From Bacteroidia bacterium (GTDB taxonomy: Bacteria; Bacteroidota; Bacteroidia; Bacteroidales; F082), in NCBI GenBank assembly GCA_030537295.1, contig JAUNNU010000005.1:1-47619 (forward strand): a DNA stretch of 47,619 nt. Reading direction: 5' to 3'. Within the stretch, counting starts at the first letter, position 1. The number at the start of each line of letters is the position of its first letter. The notes below the pieces were generated by a model. It saw only the letters and a program-made list of their open reading frames with translations, had not been told where the DNA came from and made no database searches. The translations under genes and the position numbers were made by a program. Shown here piece by piece: positions 34,469 through 44,051 of the stretch.

Positions 34469-35401
34469 ATGAAGAAGTTAATAATAACATTAGTGCTGTT
34501 GGCATCCGTTTCGGTTCATGCTCAGAAGAAAGGTTTTAAACTCGTCGAGACTAATTATCCTAAAGGCAAGCCGAGTTGGGTGACAGAATACAGAAGCGGT
34601 TTTTTCAAGGAACAGGTCGTCGAAGCCGCTTCCCTGAAAGACGCAGAAGAAATAGTTTACACGGAGCTTCTGTCGGATATCGCCAAGTCGGTGTCGGCAA
34701 ATATCACAGTGAATATAGATCACTCCGTTCAGGAATTTATTCGGGACAAAGGCATGTCGGAGTCTGAATACGAGGAGCTGATTAGGAGGGAAGCCAAATT
34801 GAGAGTGTCGCGACTTCCTGAATTTCAAGGTGTTATGCTGTCGAGAGGTGACATCTATTATGAACGTTATTTCAATAAAAAGACGAATGAGGAATATTAT
34901 AACTACTATCTTCTTTATCCGTTTTCAAGGTTTGAACTTGATGAGCTGATTGAAAAGTACAATCAGCAGGAGAAATTAGTCAACGAAAGGATTGAAAATT
35001 ACAAGTCGGTGGCCGAAAAATTCTCATCGACTGATGAACTTGAAGATGCGATAAGAAACCTTGATATTCTTGCCGCCGAACTTGGCAAAGAAGATTCGAG
35101 AATTTCCATGATCAGCAATATCAAAAACATGCTCAAGTCAAAATACAAGAACATGACGGTCGAAGTCATTGAAAATGTGAAGGAAAAGGTCATTTTCCGA
35201 CTTGTTTATGATGGAAGGACAATCACTTCGTCATCGATGCCGAAACTGTCGTCGAATTGCGCCGAGCGTTTTGATTGCAGAAAAAATGAGAACTTCTTTG
35301 TGTTGAGCTTTGACGATTCATATTGCTATGACGAAAGCAATTTCATTAAGGTCCAATTTAATTTCAAAGGAGTGATGGTCAGTAAAAACATTTATTTTTA
35401 A
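34469..35401 (+). CDS. Exported protein with LPP20/FlgT-like N-terminal helix
   Basis: 310 residues with a short signal (MKKLIITLVLLASVSVHAQ). WVTEYRSGFFKEQVVEAASLKDAEEIVYTELLSDIAKSVSANITV shows the alanine/helix pattern seen in LPP20 and FlgT-type N-terminal domains, followed by a helical middle (IEKYNQQEKLVNERIENYKSVAEKF) and a beta-rich C-terminus. It sits in the middle of the five-gene envelope run. I recognise no enzyme motif. A structural or assembly role is inferred. Confidence 0.55.
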   Translation: MKKLIITLVLLASVSVHAQKKGFKLVETNYPKGKPSWVTEYRSGFFKEQVVEAASLKDAEEIVYTELLSDIAKSVSANITVNIDHSVQEFIRDKGMSESEYEELIRREAKLRVSRLPEFQGVMLSRGDIYYERYFNKKTNEEYYNYYLLYPFSRFELDELIEKYNQQEKLVNERIENYKSVAEKFSSTDELEDAIRNLDILAAELGKEDSRISMISNIKNMLKSKYKNMTVEVIENVKEKVIFRLVYDGRTITSSSMPKLSSNCAERFDCRKNENFFVLSFDDSYCYDESNFIKVQFNFKGVMVSKNIYF

Positions 35402-35431
35402 TATTTATTAACAATTCTAAATCTTTAAAAA

Positions 35432-35977
35432 ATGAGAAAAATTACTTTAATGGTCGTTGCCGCTATGTTAGCATTAGTGGTGACTTCATGCGGATCAACA
35501 AAATCCACAGTCAAAAACATGCCATGCCCTGAATGCAAGGCGACGGCTCAGGTCTTCCGTTATCTCGGTCAGCACGTTGCCGCCGGTGATCGTCAGATTC
35601 AGCAGGCAAGATCAATGGCAGCACAGTCAGCCCGCGAGGAACTTGCAACTATGGTCAGCGCAACAGTTCAGCGAGTCATCGACAACTATTCAAACGAATA
35701 TATCCAAGGTGACGATGCTGATTTCAAACAGCGCATTGAAGGCCTCTCACGCACAGTTGTAAAACAACTGCTCGTCGGCACCCCGGTGACTTGCGAACAG
35801 CAGATGGCAGGCAGCAAAGATGGTACAACAATCTGCTACGCTTGCGTCGAGCTTACAGGTCAGTCAGTTCTCGATGGTATTGCGAACAAAATCAACAACG
35901 ATGAAAAACTCAGAACAGACTTTGAATATGAAAAATTCAAGAAAGTCTTCAATGAGGAAATGGGAAAATTAGAATAA
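35432..35977 (+). CDS. LPP20-like lipoprotein
   Basis: 181 residues. Signal MRKITLMVVAAMLALVV and lipobox TSCGS give an outer-membrane or inner-membrane lipoprotein. The central segment (RQIQQARSMAAQSAREELATMVSATVQRVIDNY) is the alanine-rich helix typical of LPP20-family proteins; KDGTTICYACVELTGQSVLDGI matches the family's beta strand and helix. Cys pairs in CPECK and CYACV are unusual for the family and may form a disulfide or bind metal. It overlaps the next gene by one base (TAATG). Confidence 0.7.
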   Translation: MRKITLMVVAAMLALVVTSCGSTKSTVKNMPCPECKATAQVFRYLGQHVAAGDRQIQQARSMAAQSAREELATMVSATVQRVIDNYSNEYIQGDDADFKQRIEGLSRTVVKQLLVGTPVTCEQQMAGSKDGTTICYACVELTGQSVLDGIANKINNDEKLRTDFEYEKFKKVFNEEMGKLE

Positions 35978-37239
35978 TGCGAAAAATTGCCTTTGTCGCA
36001 ATATTGATGCCATTGGTTTTTGTGGCATCAAAATGGTCGGATGCGGGAGAGATGAAGTCTCCCGTATCTGATTGTTTTTTGCCTGTATGGTTTTTTGAAC
36101 ATCATGGATTCATTGGCATTTCTGACCCTCAACTTGATTCGGTGACTGGTTATAATCAGGCGTTGACACGTGCCATCACGATGTACTCGCTGTCAGAAAA
36201 AACATATTTGACTGCGGTGTATGAATTGTATTATCATATTGAAAATAATACAATTGCAGCTGAAAACCAAAAATCTCACTGGCTGTCTGAAATGTCATCG
36301 GAAATGACAAATTACAAGTATGAACTGCTGAACTATTGTGTGACAAAATATGGTGAGACAATTGTGGAAATCTCGGTTTCCGATGACCTTCGTTCTGATA
36401 ATTTATTGAAAACCAATATGTCAATGTATTTCTCATTCGACAGTCAAGGCGTGAATCCATTGTATTCTGAAAGAACGGTTTGGGAAACGGAGTCACGTGA
36501 TACAGTTTTGATGAATCTGTCTTGGATGTCGGAGATGAAAGATGGCATGACCCGCAAAAACAGTACCATTGACGGTTCGTGTTCGGAAATCAAAAATGAA
36601 TTCCGATATTACGGAAATTGTGGCGGAAACAATTGTGATAGTTATGTGTTTTCTGATTTGAAATATGGCTTGTGGAATGCGTATATTGATTTGTTCCTGC
36701 AAGACATTTCGGGTTTCAGGAGTGAAGATGCGGAGATAAAAGTTTCAGGAAGAAGCATCACTTGTGAGCATTCCTGTGAATTCGATGAGAAGAATCAACG
36801 GATTACTCGGATGATTTACAGTACGGATGTCGCTTGCGAATTAAGGGATATTGTATTGATAGACAATGTTTTATACGCTAAATGGAATTTTGTTGAAAAC
36901 AAGGATTTTGAAAATAAAGAATTAACGGGTGTCAAATCATATCGTTACGATGGATATGGCTACCAGAAAATTGTACCGGGCGTAAAGTCGAAATCAAGGA
37001 ATGAGTCCGTGAGGTCGGCATCATTGCATGCTGACAGCGAATTGACAATAATGGCTTTTTCGTCGGTGAACAAAAAAACAGAACAATATAATTTAAAAGC
37101 TGATGATATGGTAATTGACACAATATCAATATCATCACGTGGAAAATTTGGGAAAATAAACGTTATAGAAGGAAGTAATACAACACTTAAAAACGATGCA
37201 TATATAACAACTGTTGTAAAAGAAGTCGTAATAGAATAA
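35977..37239 (+). CDS. Unrecognised exported protein, last of the envelope operon
   Basis: 420 residues with a hydrophobic N-terminus (IAFVAILMPLVFVASKW), signal-like but with no lipobox. GYNQALTRAITMYSLSEKTYLTAVYELYYH resembles the helix that begins LPP20-type domains, so the operon may encode several relatives. The remainder is beta-rich with several cysteines (CGGNNCDS, CEHSCEF) that could form disulfides. The base composition is AT-richer than the ATPase that follows 11 bases later. No function is claimed. Confidence 0.55.
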   Translation: MRKIAFVAILMPLVFVASKWSDAGEMKSPVSDCFLPVWFFEHHGFIGISDPQLDSVTGYNQALTRAITMYSLSEKTYLTAVYELYYHIENNTIAAENQKSHWLSEMSSEMTNYKYELLNYCVTKYGETIVEISVSDDLRSDNLLKTNMSMYFSFDSQGVNPLYSERTVWETESRDTVLMNLSWMSEMKDGMTRKNSTIDGSCSEIKNEFRYYGNCGGNNCDSYVFSDLKYGLWNAYIDLFLQDISGFRSEDAEIKVSGRSITCEHSCEFDEKNQRITRMIYSTDVACELRDIVLIDNVLYAKWNFVENKDFENKELTGVKSYRYDGYGYQKIVPGVKSKSRNESVRSASLHADSELTIMAFSSVNKKTEQYNLKADDMVIDTISISSRGKFGKINVIEGSNTTLKNDAYITTVVKEVVIE

Positions 37240-37250
37240 TTACATTTTAT

Positions 37251-39998
37251 ATGAAATATCAAGGATTAAATCAACATCAAGTTGAAGAAAGTCGTGCCAA
37301 GCACGGCGTTAACGTTCTGACTCCGCCGGAAAAGGAGTCGCTTTTCAGCCAGTTTATCGGGAAATTCAAAGATCCGATAATCAGGATATTGTTAATCGCG
37401 CTCGCGTTGTCAATCGGAGTCGCTTTGTATCAATACTTTACTGGTCAGGAAGGGCTGAGCGTCCTGTTCGAGCCCGCCGGTATTTTAGTGGCTATATTGT
37501 TGGCCACCTGTATTGGGTTCGCCTTTGAAGTCAGTGCCAACAAGAAATTTGACATACTGAACCAAGTCAACGATGATGAAACTGTGAAGGTCGTCCGTGG
37601 AGGCAACGTCACTATGGTTGAACGCCGTGACATTGTGGTGGGCGACATCGTCATCATTGAGACGGGAGATGAAATTCCGGCCGACGGTGAGCTGCTTGAA
37701 TCGTTCGCCATGCAGGTCAACGAATCAGATTTGACAGGCGAACCGATGGCCCGCAAGACAACGGATGAAAAAGAATTCAATCCGGAAGCGACATATCCGT
37801 CAAATTGGGTGATGCGCGGAAGCAAAATCATTGACGGCCACGGAGTTATGAAGGTCGAAAGGGTGGGTGACGCCACCGAATGGGGCAAGGTTTACAAAGG
37901 CTCCCAAATCGAGAATAACATCAAGACACCTCTCAATCATCAGCTCGACAAGCTCGGTGTCGTCATCACTTACACGAGTTACGCGATAGCGGCTATCATC
38001 ATCATCGCCAGAGTTTTGATGTATTTCATCACAATCGACCGGATTTACGATGGAGTAGAGTGGATCAGTTTTGCGAAATATGCCCTCAACACTCTCATGA
38101 TTGCAGTCACTATTATCGTCGTGGCGGTGCCGGAAGGTCTGCCGATGAGTGTGACGTTGAGTCTGGCGTTGAGTATGCGCCGGATGCTTTCGACAAACAA
38201 CCTTGTGCGTAAGATGCACGCCTGCGAGACAATGGGCGCAACCACAGTCATTTGTACCGATAAGACAGGAACTCTTACTCAGAACCAGATGAGTGTCAAC
38301 GACATAATGTCGTATGCACTGCCGAAGAAGACACTTGGCGACGACTATGTCAGCAACCTTTTCAAAGAAGGTATATCAGTAAATACTTCGGCGTTCCTCG
38401 ACATGACTGATTCCGAGAAGGCAAAGGTTATCGGCAATCCTACCGAAGGCGCGTTGCTGTTATGGCTTAAGGAACATAATGTCAATTTCATGACTTACAG
38501 GGAAGGCGCGAAACTTTTGCAGCAGGTTCCGTTCTCGACAAAATACAAGTTCATGGCCACCGTGGTTGATTCGCCGGTGTTCAATAAGCTCATGTTTTAT
38601 GTAAAAGGCGCACCTGAAATCATTCTTCAGCATTGCAACAAGATTGAGACGGGATTTGGATGCGTTGAGATAGAGCAATATCGTCATGCAATTGAGGAGC
38701 AGCTTTACGCCTATCAGGGCAAGGCGATGCGAACCCTTGCATTTGCTTACAAAGAGGCGAATCCGGAGGAGCAGTCGTTCGACCCGAAGACTGACAATTT
38801 GGTTGCCGAAAACCTCATATTCATGGGTGTCGTCGCCATCGCCGACCCGATCCGTCCCGACGTGGCCGACGCTGTGGCGAGTTGCATGGATGCCGGCATT
38901 GATGTGAAGATTGTCACCGGCGACACACCTGGCACCGCAATAGAAATAGGGCGTCAGCTCGGACTGTGGAAAGAGACCGACCAGAAAGACTTCAACCATA
39001 TCTCCGGAAAGGACTTCGAGGCACTTTCTGATGAAGAGGCGAAACGTCGTATCCCGTTGATAAAGATTATGTCGCGCGCCCGCCCGATGGATAAGGAACG
39101 TCTTGTCAGACTGCAGCAGGCCAGCGGCGAGGTCATCGCTGTCACCGGCGACGGCACCAACGACGCACCGGCTTTGAAAGCGGCGCAGGTCGGACTCTCG
39201 ATGGGCGACGGAACAACGGTCGCAAAGGAGGCTTCCGACATCACAATCCTCGACAACTCATTCAGGAGCATTGCGCGTGCCGTCATGTGGGGACGCTCGT
39301 TATACCTTAATATCCAACGGTTTATACTCTTCCAGATGACAATCAACGTGGCGGCCTGCCTCGTCGTAATGTTCGGCGCACTGCTCGGAACGGAGATGGT
39401 TCTCACCGTGACGCAGATGCTGTGGGTCAACCTCGTCATGGATACTTTCGCGGCGATGGCGTTGGCGTCTCTGCCGCCGTCACAGTTCGTGATGAAAGAG
39501 AAACCGCGCTCAAGAAACGCACATATCCTCTCAAAACCAATGATATGGTCTATCTTCACCGTGGGCCTGCTGTTCGTCTTGGTGATGTTCGGCTTCATCC
39601 AGTATTTCAAACATGCGGAAGTCGATTACCTGTTTGAGGATTTCTCATGGCAGACATATATCCAAAGCGTGCTGAATTTCGACCTTCAGTCGGGGCTTAC
39701 AACATACGAATTGACGTTGACATTCACCATCTTTGTGTTCCTCCAGTTCTGGAACCTGTTCAACGCCAAGGCGTTCCATACCGGAGCGACGGCTTTCCGC
39801 GGTTTGTTTACCAGCTTCGGCGGATTCCACATCTCGCTCATAATAATCCTGGTCGGACAGTTCCTCATCGTGAATTTCGGCGGCGAGATGTTCAGCGTCG
39901 AACCTCTTAAATGGTACGACTGGCTCGCATGCTTCATCGGAACTTCGCCGGTTCTTATTTTTGGTGAGATAATCAGACTTTTTATTACAGACAAATAA
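37251..39998 (+). CDS. Calcium-translocating P-type ATPase (PMCA-like)
   Basis: 915 residues. Membrane pump of the P2 class that moves calcium or a similar cation. Motifs in order: actuator LTGEP (161-165), membrane PEGLP (294-298) with VAVPEGLPMSVTLSLALSMRRM, phosphorylation site CTDKTGTLTQN (Asp337), KGAPE in the N-domain, TGD (556-558), and TGDGTNDAP (632-640). The C-terminal third holds about six membrane helices; PEGLP plus the overall length favours Ca over K or heavy-metal pumps. Just downstream of the envelope operon, 11 bases away, and eight bases before the peptidase. The link is probably transcriptional only. Confidence 0.93.
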   Translation: MKYQGLNQHQVEESRAKHGVNVLTPPEKESLFSQFIGKFKDPIIRILLIALALSIGVALYQYFTGQEGLSVLFEPAGILVAILLATCIGFAFEVSANKKFDILNQVNDDETVKVVRGGNVTMVERRDIVVGDIVIIETGDEIPADGELLESFAMQVNESDLTGEPMARKTTDEKEFNPEATYPSNWVMRGSKIIDGHGVMKVERVGDATEWGKVYKGSQIENNIKTPLNHQLDKLGVVITYTSYAIAAIIIIARVLMYFITIDRIYDGVEWISFAKYALNTLMIAVTIIVVAVPEGLPMSVTLSLALSMRRMLSTNNLVRKMHACETMGATTVICTDKTGTLTQNQMSVNDIMSYALPKKTLGDDYVSNLFKEGISVNTSAFLDMTDSEKAKVIGNPTEGALLLWLKEHNVNFMTYREGAKLLQQVPFSTKYKFMATVVDSPVFNKLMFYVKGAPEIILQHCNKIETGFGCVEIEQYRHAIEEQLYAYQGKAMRTLAFAYKEANPEEQSFDPKTDNLVAENLIFMGVVAIADPIRPDVADAVASCMDAGIDVKIVTGDTPGTAIEIGRQLGLWKETDQKDFNHISGKDFEALSDEEAKRRIPLIKIMSRARPMDKERLVRLQQASGEVIAVTGDGTNDAPALKAAQVGLSMGDGTTVAKEASDITILDNSFRSIARAVMWGRSLYLNIQRFILFQMTINVAACLVVMFGALLGTEMVLTVTQMLWVNLVMDTFAAMALASLPPSQFVMKEKPRSRNAHILSKPMIWSIFTVGLLFVLVMFGFIQYFKHAEVDYLFEDFSWQTYIQSVLNFDLQSGLTTYELTLTFTIFVFLQFWNLFNAKAFHTGATAFRGLFTSFGGFHISLIIILVGQFLIVNFGGEMFSVEPLKWYDWLACFIGTSPVLIFGEIIRLFITDK

Positions 39999-40006
39999 AT
40001 TTTAAA

Positions 40007-42133
40007 ATGAAAAAAGCTAAGACATTATTAATAATAGGAGGCATTTTAATGTTGTCATCTTGCGAAAAACGTTATCAGATAAAGGAATATCCGTCCGCCG
40101 ACCGTGATGAGACCGTCGTTGACGACTATTTCGGAACAAAAGTCGCTGACCCGTACCGTTGGCTCGAAAACGATACGTCAGCCGAAACGAACGCTTGGGT
40201 AGAAGCCCAGCGTCAGCTCACAAACGAATATTTGAGCCATATCCCTTATCGTGAGACGATAAAGAACAGGATGACTCAACTCGCTGACTATGAACGTTAT
40301 GGCGTGCCGTCAAAACGTTTCGGAAAATATTTCTACAGCAAGAACGACGGACTCCAGAACCAGAGCGTCATGTATGTGCAGAACGCCGACGGCGGCGAGC
40401 CGGAGGTGCTTCTCGACCCGAACAAACTTTCAGACGACGGCACCGTCTCGCTCGGAAGCACAAGTCTCTCGAACGACGGCAAATATCTCGCCTACACAAT
40501 CAACAGAAGCGGCTCCGACTGGGTCGAGATTTATGTGATGAACGTCGAGACGCGCGAGTTGCTTGACGACCATATCGAATGGGCCAAGTTCACCGGCGCG
40601 TCGTGGTACAAGGACGGCTTCTTCTATGCCGCTTACGACAAACCTGTCGAAGGCAAGGAGTTCTCGAATGTCAATGAAAATCATAAGATTTATTATCATA
40701 AACTCGGTGATTCTCAAGAAAATGACAAGCTTTTCTATGAAAATCCCGACCAGCCGCGTTATTTCCACAGCGTCGGACTGACTGATGACGAACGTTACAT
40801 GTTCCTTTACGAAAGCGGACAGGGTGCAGGCCATACGTTATGGATTCGCGACATGGAAGATGCTGACGGTAAGTTCGTCATGCTCGCCGGTGACATGAAT
40901 TTCCAGTATTCGCCTGTTGATGTCATCGACGGGAAGTTGTATATCCAGACGAACTACGCCGCTCCGAAAGGCATGGTTTGCGTTGTGAGTCTTGATGATT
41001 TGAACAAGGTCGGCATCGATAACTGGGAGGTTCTGATTCCTGAATCGGCGAATGTCATGGTGTCGGCGCAGATGGCTGACGGCAAGATGATCGTCACATA
41101 CGACCAGGACGCTTCAAACCATTCATACGTCTGTGATTTGCAAGGCAATGTGCAGCACGAGATGGAGTTCCCGACATTCGGCGCGGTGGGTATCGTGAGC
41201 CGTTACGACGAGCAGGAGGTGTTCTACGCTTTCACGTCATTCACTTTCCCGACGACGATTTACAAATACGATGTCGAAAGCAACGTCTCCGAAGTGTTCC
41301 GCGCCCCCGCCGTTGACTTCAACCCCGAAGACTACGTCACCGAACAGGTCTTCTTCAACAGCAAGGACGGCACCCGCATCCCTATGTTCCTGACTTACAG
41401 GAAGGATGTCAAGATGGACGGGAAGAATCCGACTTACATGTACGGCTACGGCGGCTTTAACATAACTTTGAATCCGGGCTTTTCGGTGATGCGCGTTCCT
41501 TTCCTCGAGATGGGCGGCATTTACGCACAGGTGAACCTGCGCGGCGGCAACGAATACGGCGAGGAATGGCATATCGCCGGAACCAAGTTGCAGAAACAGA
41601 ACGTGTTCGACGACTTCATCTCGGCGGGCGAATATCTCGTTGAAAAGAATTACACGTCGCCTGACTATCTCGCCATCGTCGGCGGCTCAAACGGCGGCCT
41701 CCTCGTAGGAGCCTGCGCGAACCAGCGTCCCGACCTGTTCAAGGTCGCCGTTCCTGAAGTGGGTGTCATGGATATGCTTCGTTATCACTTGTTTACAATC
41801 GGCTGGAATTGGGCGAGCGACTATGGCACGAGTGCCGACAGCAAGGAGATGTTCGATGCGCTTTACGCCTATTCGCCGTTGCACAACATCAAGAGCGGCG
41901 ATGACGTCCATTATCCGGCGATTATGGTGACGACAGCCGACCACGATGACCGCGTCGTCCCCGCGCATTCGTTCAAGTATGCGGCGACGTTGCAGGCGGC
42001 GCAAACCGGCGATGAACCGAAGATAATCCGTATCGACAGCAAGGCGGGCCACGGCGGCGGCAAGCCGATGGCGAAAGTCATCGAGGAACAAGCCGACATC
42101 TATGCGTTCATATTGTATAATATGGGCAAGTAG
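40007..42133 (+). CDS. Prolyl oligopeptidase family serine peptidase, lipoprotein
   Basis: 708 residues. Lipobox LSSC near residue 19 predicts membrane anchoring. DPYRWLEND near residue 47 is the S9A N-terminal signature; a seven-bladed propeller follows, and the catalytic domain spans about 450-708. The triad is GGSNGG (Ser561), TADHDDRV (Asp647/648) and AGHGGGKP (His682). It cleaves after proline in short peptides and may process periplasmic peptides. The stop overlaps the GTG of the downstream regulator at 42133, or lies 18 bases ahead of an alternative GTG at 42151. Confidence 0.92.
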   Translation: MKKAKTLLIIGGILMLSSCEKRYQIKEYPSADRDETVVDDYFGTKVADPYRWLENDTSAETNAWVEAQRQLTNEYLSHIPYRETIKNRMTQLADYERYGVPSKRFGKYFYSKNDGLQNQSVMYVQNADGGEPEVLLDPNKLSDDGTVSLGSTSLSNDGKYLAYTINRSGSDWVEIYVMNVETRELLDDHIEWAKFTGASWYKDGFFYAAYDKPVEGKEFSNVNENHKIYYHKLGDSQENDKLFYENPDQPRYFHSVGLTDDERYMFLYESGQGAGHTLWIRDMEDADGKFVMLAGDMNFQYSPVDVIDGKLYIQTNYAAPKGMVCVVSLDDLNKVGIDNWEVLIPESANVMVSAQMADGKMIVTYDQDASNHSYVCDLQGNVQHEMEFPTFGAVGIVSRYDEQEVFYAFTSFTFPTTIYKYDVESNVSEVFRAPAVDFNPEDYVTEQVFFNSKDGTRIPMFLTYRKDVKMDGKNPTYMYGYGGFNITLNPGFSVMRVPFLEMGGIYAQVNLRGGNEYGEEWHIAGTKLQKQNVFDDFISAGEYLVEKNYTSPDYLAIVGGSNGGLLVGACANQRPDLFKVAVPEVGVMDMLRYHLFTIGWNWASDYGTSADSKEMFDALYAYSPLHNIKSGDDVHYPAIMVTTADHDDRVVPAHSFKYAATLQAAQTGDEPKIIRIDSKAGHGGGKPMAKVIEEQADIYAFILYNMGK

Positions 42134-42140
42134 TGTCATT

Positions 42141-42148
42141 TATCTTTG
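42141..42148 (+). promoter_or_regulatory. TATCTTTG motif abutting the regulator start
   Basis: A perfect -7 element, but only three bases before GTG at 42151. If it works, transcription would start about at or after that codon, so the motif is either chance or marks a shorter protein. See findings. Confidence 0.3.
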
Positions 42149-42150
42149 CC

Positions 42151-43884
42151 GTGAAAAACATTCTCGCCATATTGTCAGCAATCGTCGTCTTCGCCTCGTG
42201 CTCCGACAGGGCGGGCGGCTGGCATTCCGCCCCGGAGCTGCGGACGGCGCACGAGCTGATGCAGGAACAGCCCGACAGCGCGTTGAAGGTGCTGGTCGGT
42301 TTCGACATCGATGACAGCACGAACCGCTCAGTCGTGAACGAATACCAGATACTTGTGGCGGAGGCGCTTTATAAAAATTACTGTCAACAGACCAACGCCC
42401 CGGCCGTCACCGCGGCAACGGCATATTACGACAGCGTTTTTGAAAAGCATCCGAAGAACAGCGGCCTCGCCTTCGAGACGGCGCGGGCGCACTACTACAA
42501 GGCCGTCGGCGAGACCGAGGACGACGACATCGTGGCGGCATGCACCGACTACCTCAAGGCTGCCGACATCATGGAAGAGGCGTTCCCTGAGATTGCGAAG
42601 GCGGCGGAGAAGGGAATGATGACCGAATGCAATTATGAGAAAACGAGATTCATGGCCTTGATATACTACAGACTCGGCGAAATGTTTTATTCCGAAAATG
42701 ATGGCAAGTCTGCGATTGGGTTTTACAAATCCGCACTCAAATATTCAAGTTTCATTGAAGATACTATACTGTCAGCCAACCTGTTCAGAAACATCGGCCA
42801 CTCGTTCTACATGAATGGATTTTCCGACAGCGCACTCGTGTATTACAATGATGCCATGGTGACAAACCCGTCAACAGACTGCGTTGAGAACATGATTGCG
42901 GAAATTTATCATGACAAAGGATTTAAGGACACTGCGTACTATATCATGAGGAATCTGTTGAAAAATGAAAAATCGAATGTGTCATCCGTCAATTCATACG
43001 AACTCGGCATAGGTAATATGTTTTACGCTGACAACATTTACGATTCGGCGTTGTATCATCTCGACAAATGCTTCGCATCTGACAGCAGATACATCAGACT
43101 TTCAGCGGCAAAAATGCTTTCGGCAATCCACGATTCGTTGGGCAATCATGCACAAAAAGCATATTTCAGTGATTTTTATTCAAAAAATATTGAAAAAGAG
43201 CTTGACAGGACATCGAAATCTAAATCATTGATTGACAGTTATAACAGATACAAAAATGAAAAACACTTGAACTATCAGAGACACAGGAACACGATGTATG
43301 CCGTGTCAGTTTCCGTGTCGCTGTTTGTTGCTTTTGTCATTTGGTTGGGTTTTCACGTTAGAAGGAACAAAAAACATACCACCGAAATTTCCGACAAAAA
43401 CAAAATAATCAGCAGATATGAAAACAAGACAGCCGAGTTGGAACATCGCCATGAAGCAATGATGAATTCCGTCAAGGCGTACAGTGGAAATGACGCTGAC
43501 AAGTGTCTGTCTGAATTTGGAAATCAGAATATCTGCATCACAATCAAGAAGCGAATGGAAGACAGTCGCATAAGTACAAAAAACCTATCTTCATGCAAGG
43601 GGATAGCGTTGAGCGACTGCGAAAAGACGGCATTGAGAAACGCTGCCAAAAGATGCATACCAGGATTGACTGAAACATTGTCAAGTGTCTATGGTGTCAA
43701 AGGCGACAACACCGTGGTGTGCTGTCTTTGCCTACTTGACATGACCACCGCTGAAATTGCCGCACTTACAGAAATAACGTATCAGGGCGCATACAAACGC
43801 ATCAACTCCATCAAAAAAGCGTTGAAAACAGAAGAGAATGTCAAGGATTTTTTGACAAACCACATCTACAATCTTTATAATTGA
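42151..43884 (+). CDS. Membrane TPR-HTH regulator (lipoprotein signal)
   Basis: 577 residues from GTG at 42151; a GTG at 42133 adds six residues and overlaps the previous stop. Lipobox VVFASC lies near residue 17. TPR-like helices (about 30-340) lead to one transmembrane segment (about 383-402, AVSVSVSLFVAFVIWLGFHV), a coiled coil, and a C-terminal HTH (TTAEIAALTEITYQGAYKRINSIKKAL, about 531-557). This is the membrane TPR-HTH architecture common in Bacteroidota. It has 70% or more G+C near 42.2 kb but about 45% after 42.65 kb. A TATCTTTG at 42141-42148 sits immediately before the start. It is the probable regulator of the DUF3244/T9SS genes downstream; a degraded relative lies at 46092-46624. 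Confidence 0.78.
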   Translation: MKNILAILSAIVVFASCSDRAGGWHSAPELRTAHELMQEQPDSALKVLVGFDIDDSTNRSVVNEYQILVAEALYKNYCQQTNAPAVTAATAYYDSVFEKHPKNSGLAFETARAHYYKAVGETEDDDIVAACTDYLKAADIMEEAFPEIAKAAEKGMMTECNYEKTRFMALIYYRLGEMFYSENDGKSAIGFYKSALKYSSFIEDTILSANLFRNIGHSFYMNGFSDSALVYYNDAMVTNPSTDCVENMIAEIYHDKGFKDTAYYIMRNLLKNEKSNVSSVNSYELGIGNMFYADNIYDSALYHLDKCFASDSRYIRLSAAKMLSAIHDSLGNHAQKAYFSDFYSKNIEKELDRTSKSKSLIDSYNRYKNEKHLNYQRHRNTMYAVSVSVSLFVAFVIWLGFHVRRNKKHTTEISDKNKIISRYENKTAELEHRHEAMMNSVKAYSGNDADKCLSEFGNQNICITIKKRMEDSRISTKNLSSCKGIALSDCEKTALRNAAKRCIPGLTETLSSVYGVKGDNTVVCCLCLLDMTTAEIAALTEITYQGAYKRINSIKKALKTEENVKDFLTNHIYNLYN

Positions 43885-43992
43885 CCACTGTATGTTAAAT
43901 TTAACCACTTTTTTGCTATTCCATACTATATCTTAATACACATACAATCAGTATTTTAGCATTATTTTGGTTAAATTTAGTTAAAAAAATAT

Positions 43993-44025
43993 TTTGAAAT
44001 CATAAAAATTTTTGCCATATCTTTG
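43993..44025 (+). promoter_or_regulatory. Promoter with -33 and -7 elements for the DUF3244 gene
   Basis: TTTG (43993-43996), spacer of 21, TATCTTTG (44018-44025), then the ATG at 44052. It is one of the two best matches to the full Bacteroidota consensus in the window. Confidence 0.7.
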
Positions 44026-44051
44026 CGAGACAAATTAAAAGTATAACAGAT

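Noticed and set aside
37445..39610. Several long minus-strand frames opposite the calcium ATPase
   Set aside because: The plus strand has a complete P-type ATPase with all motifs; the reverse frames reflect GC-rich codon bias.
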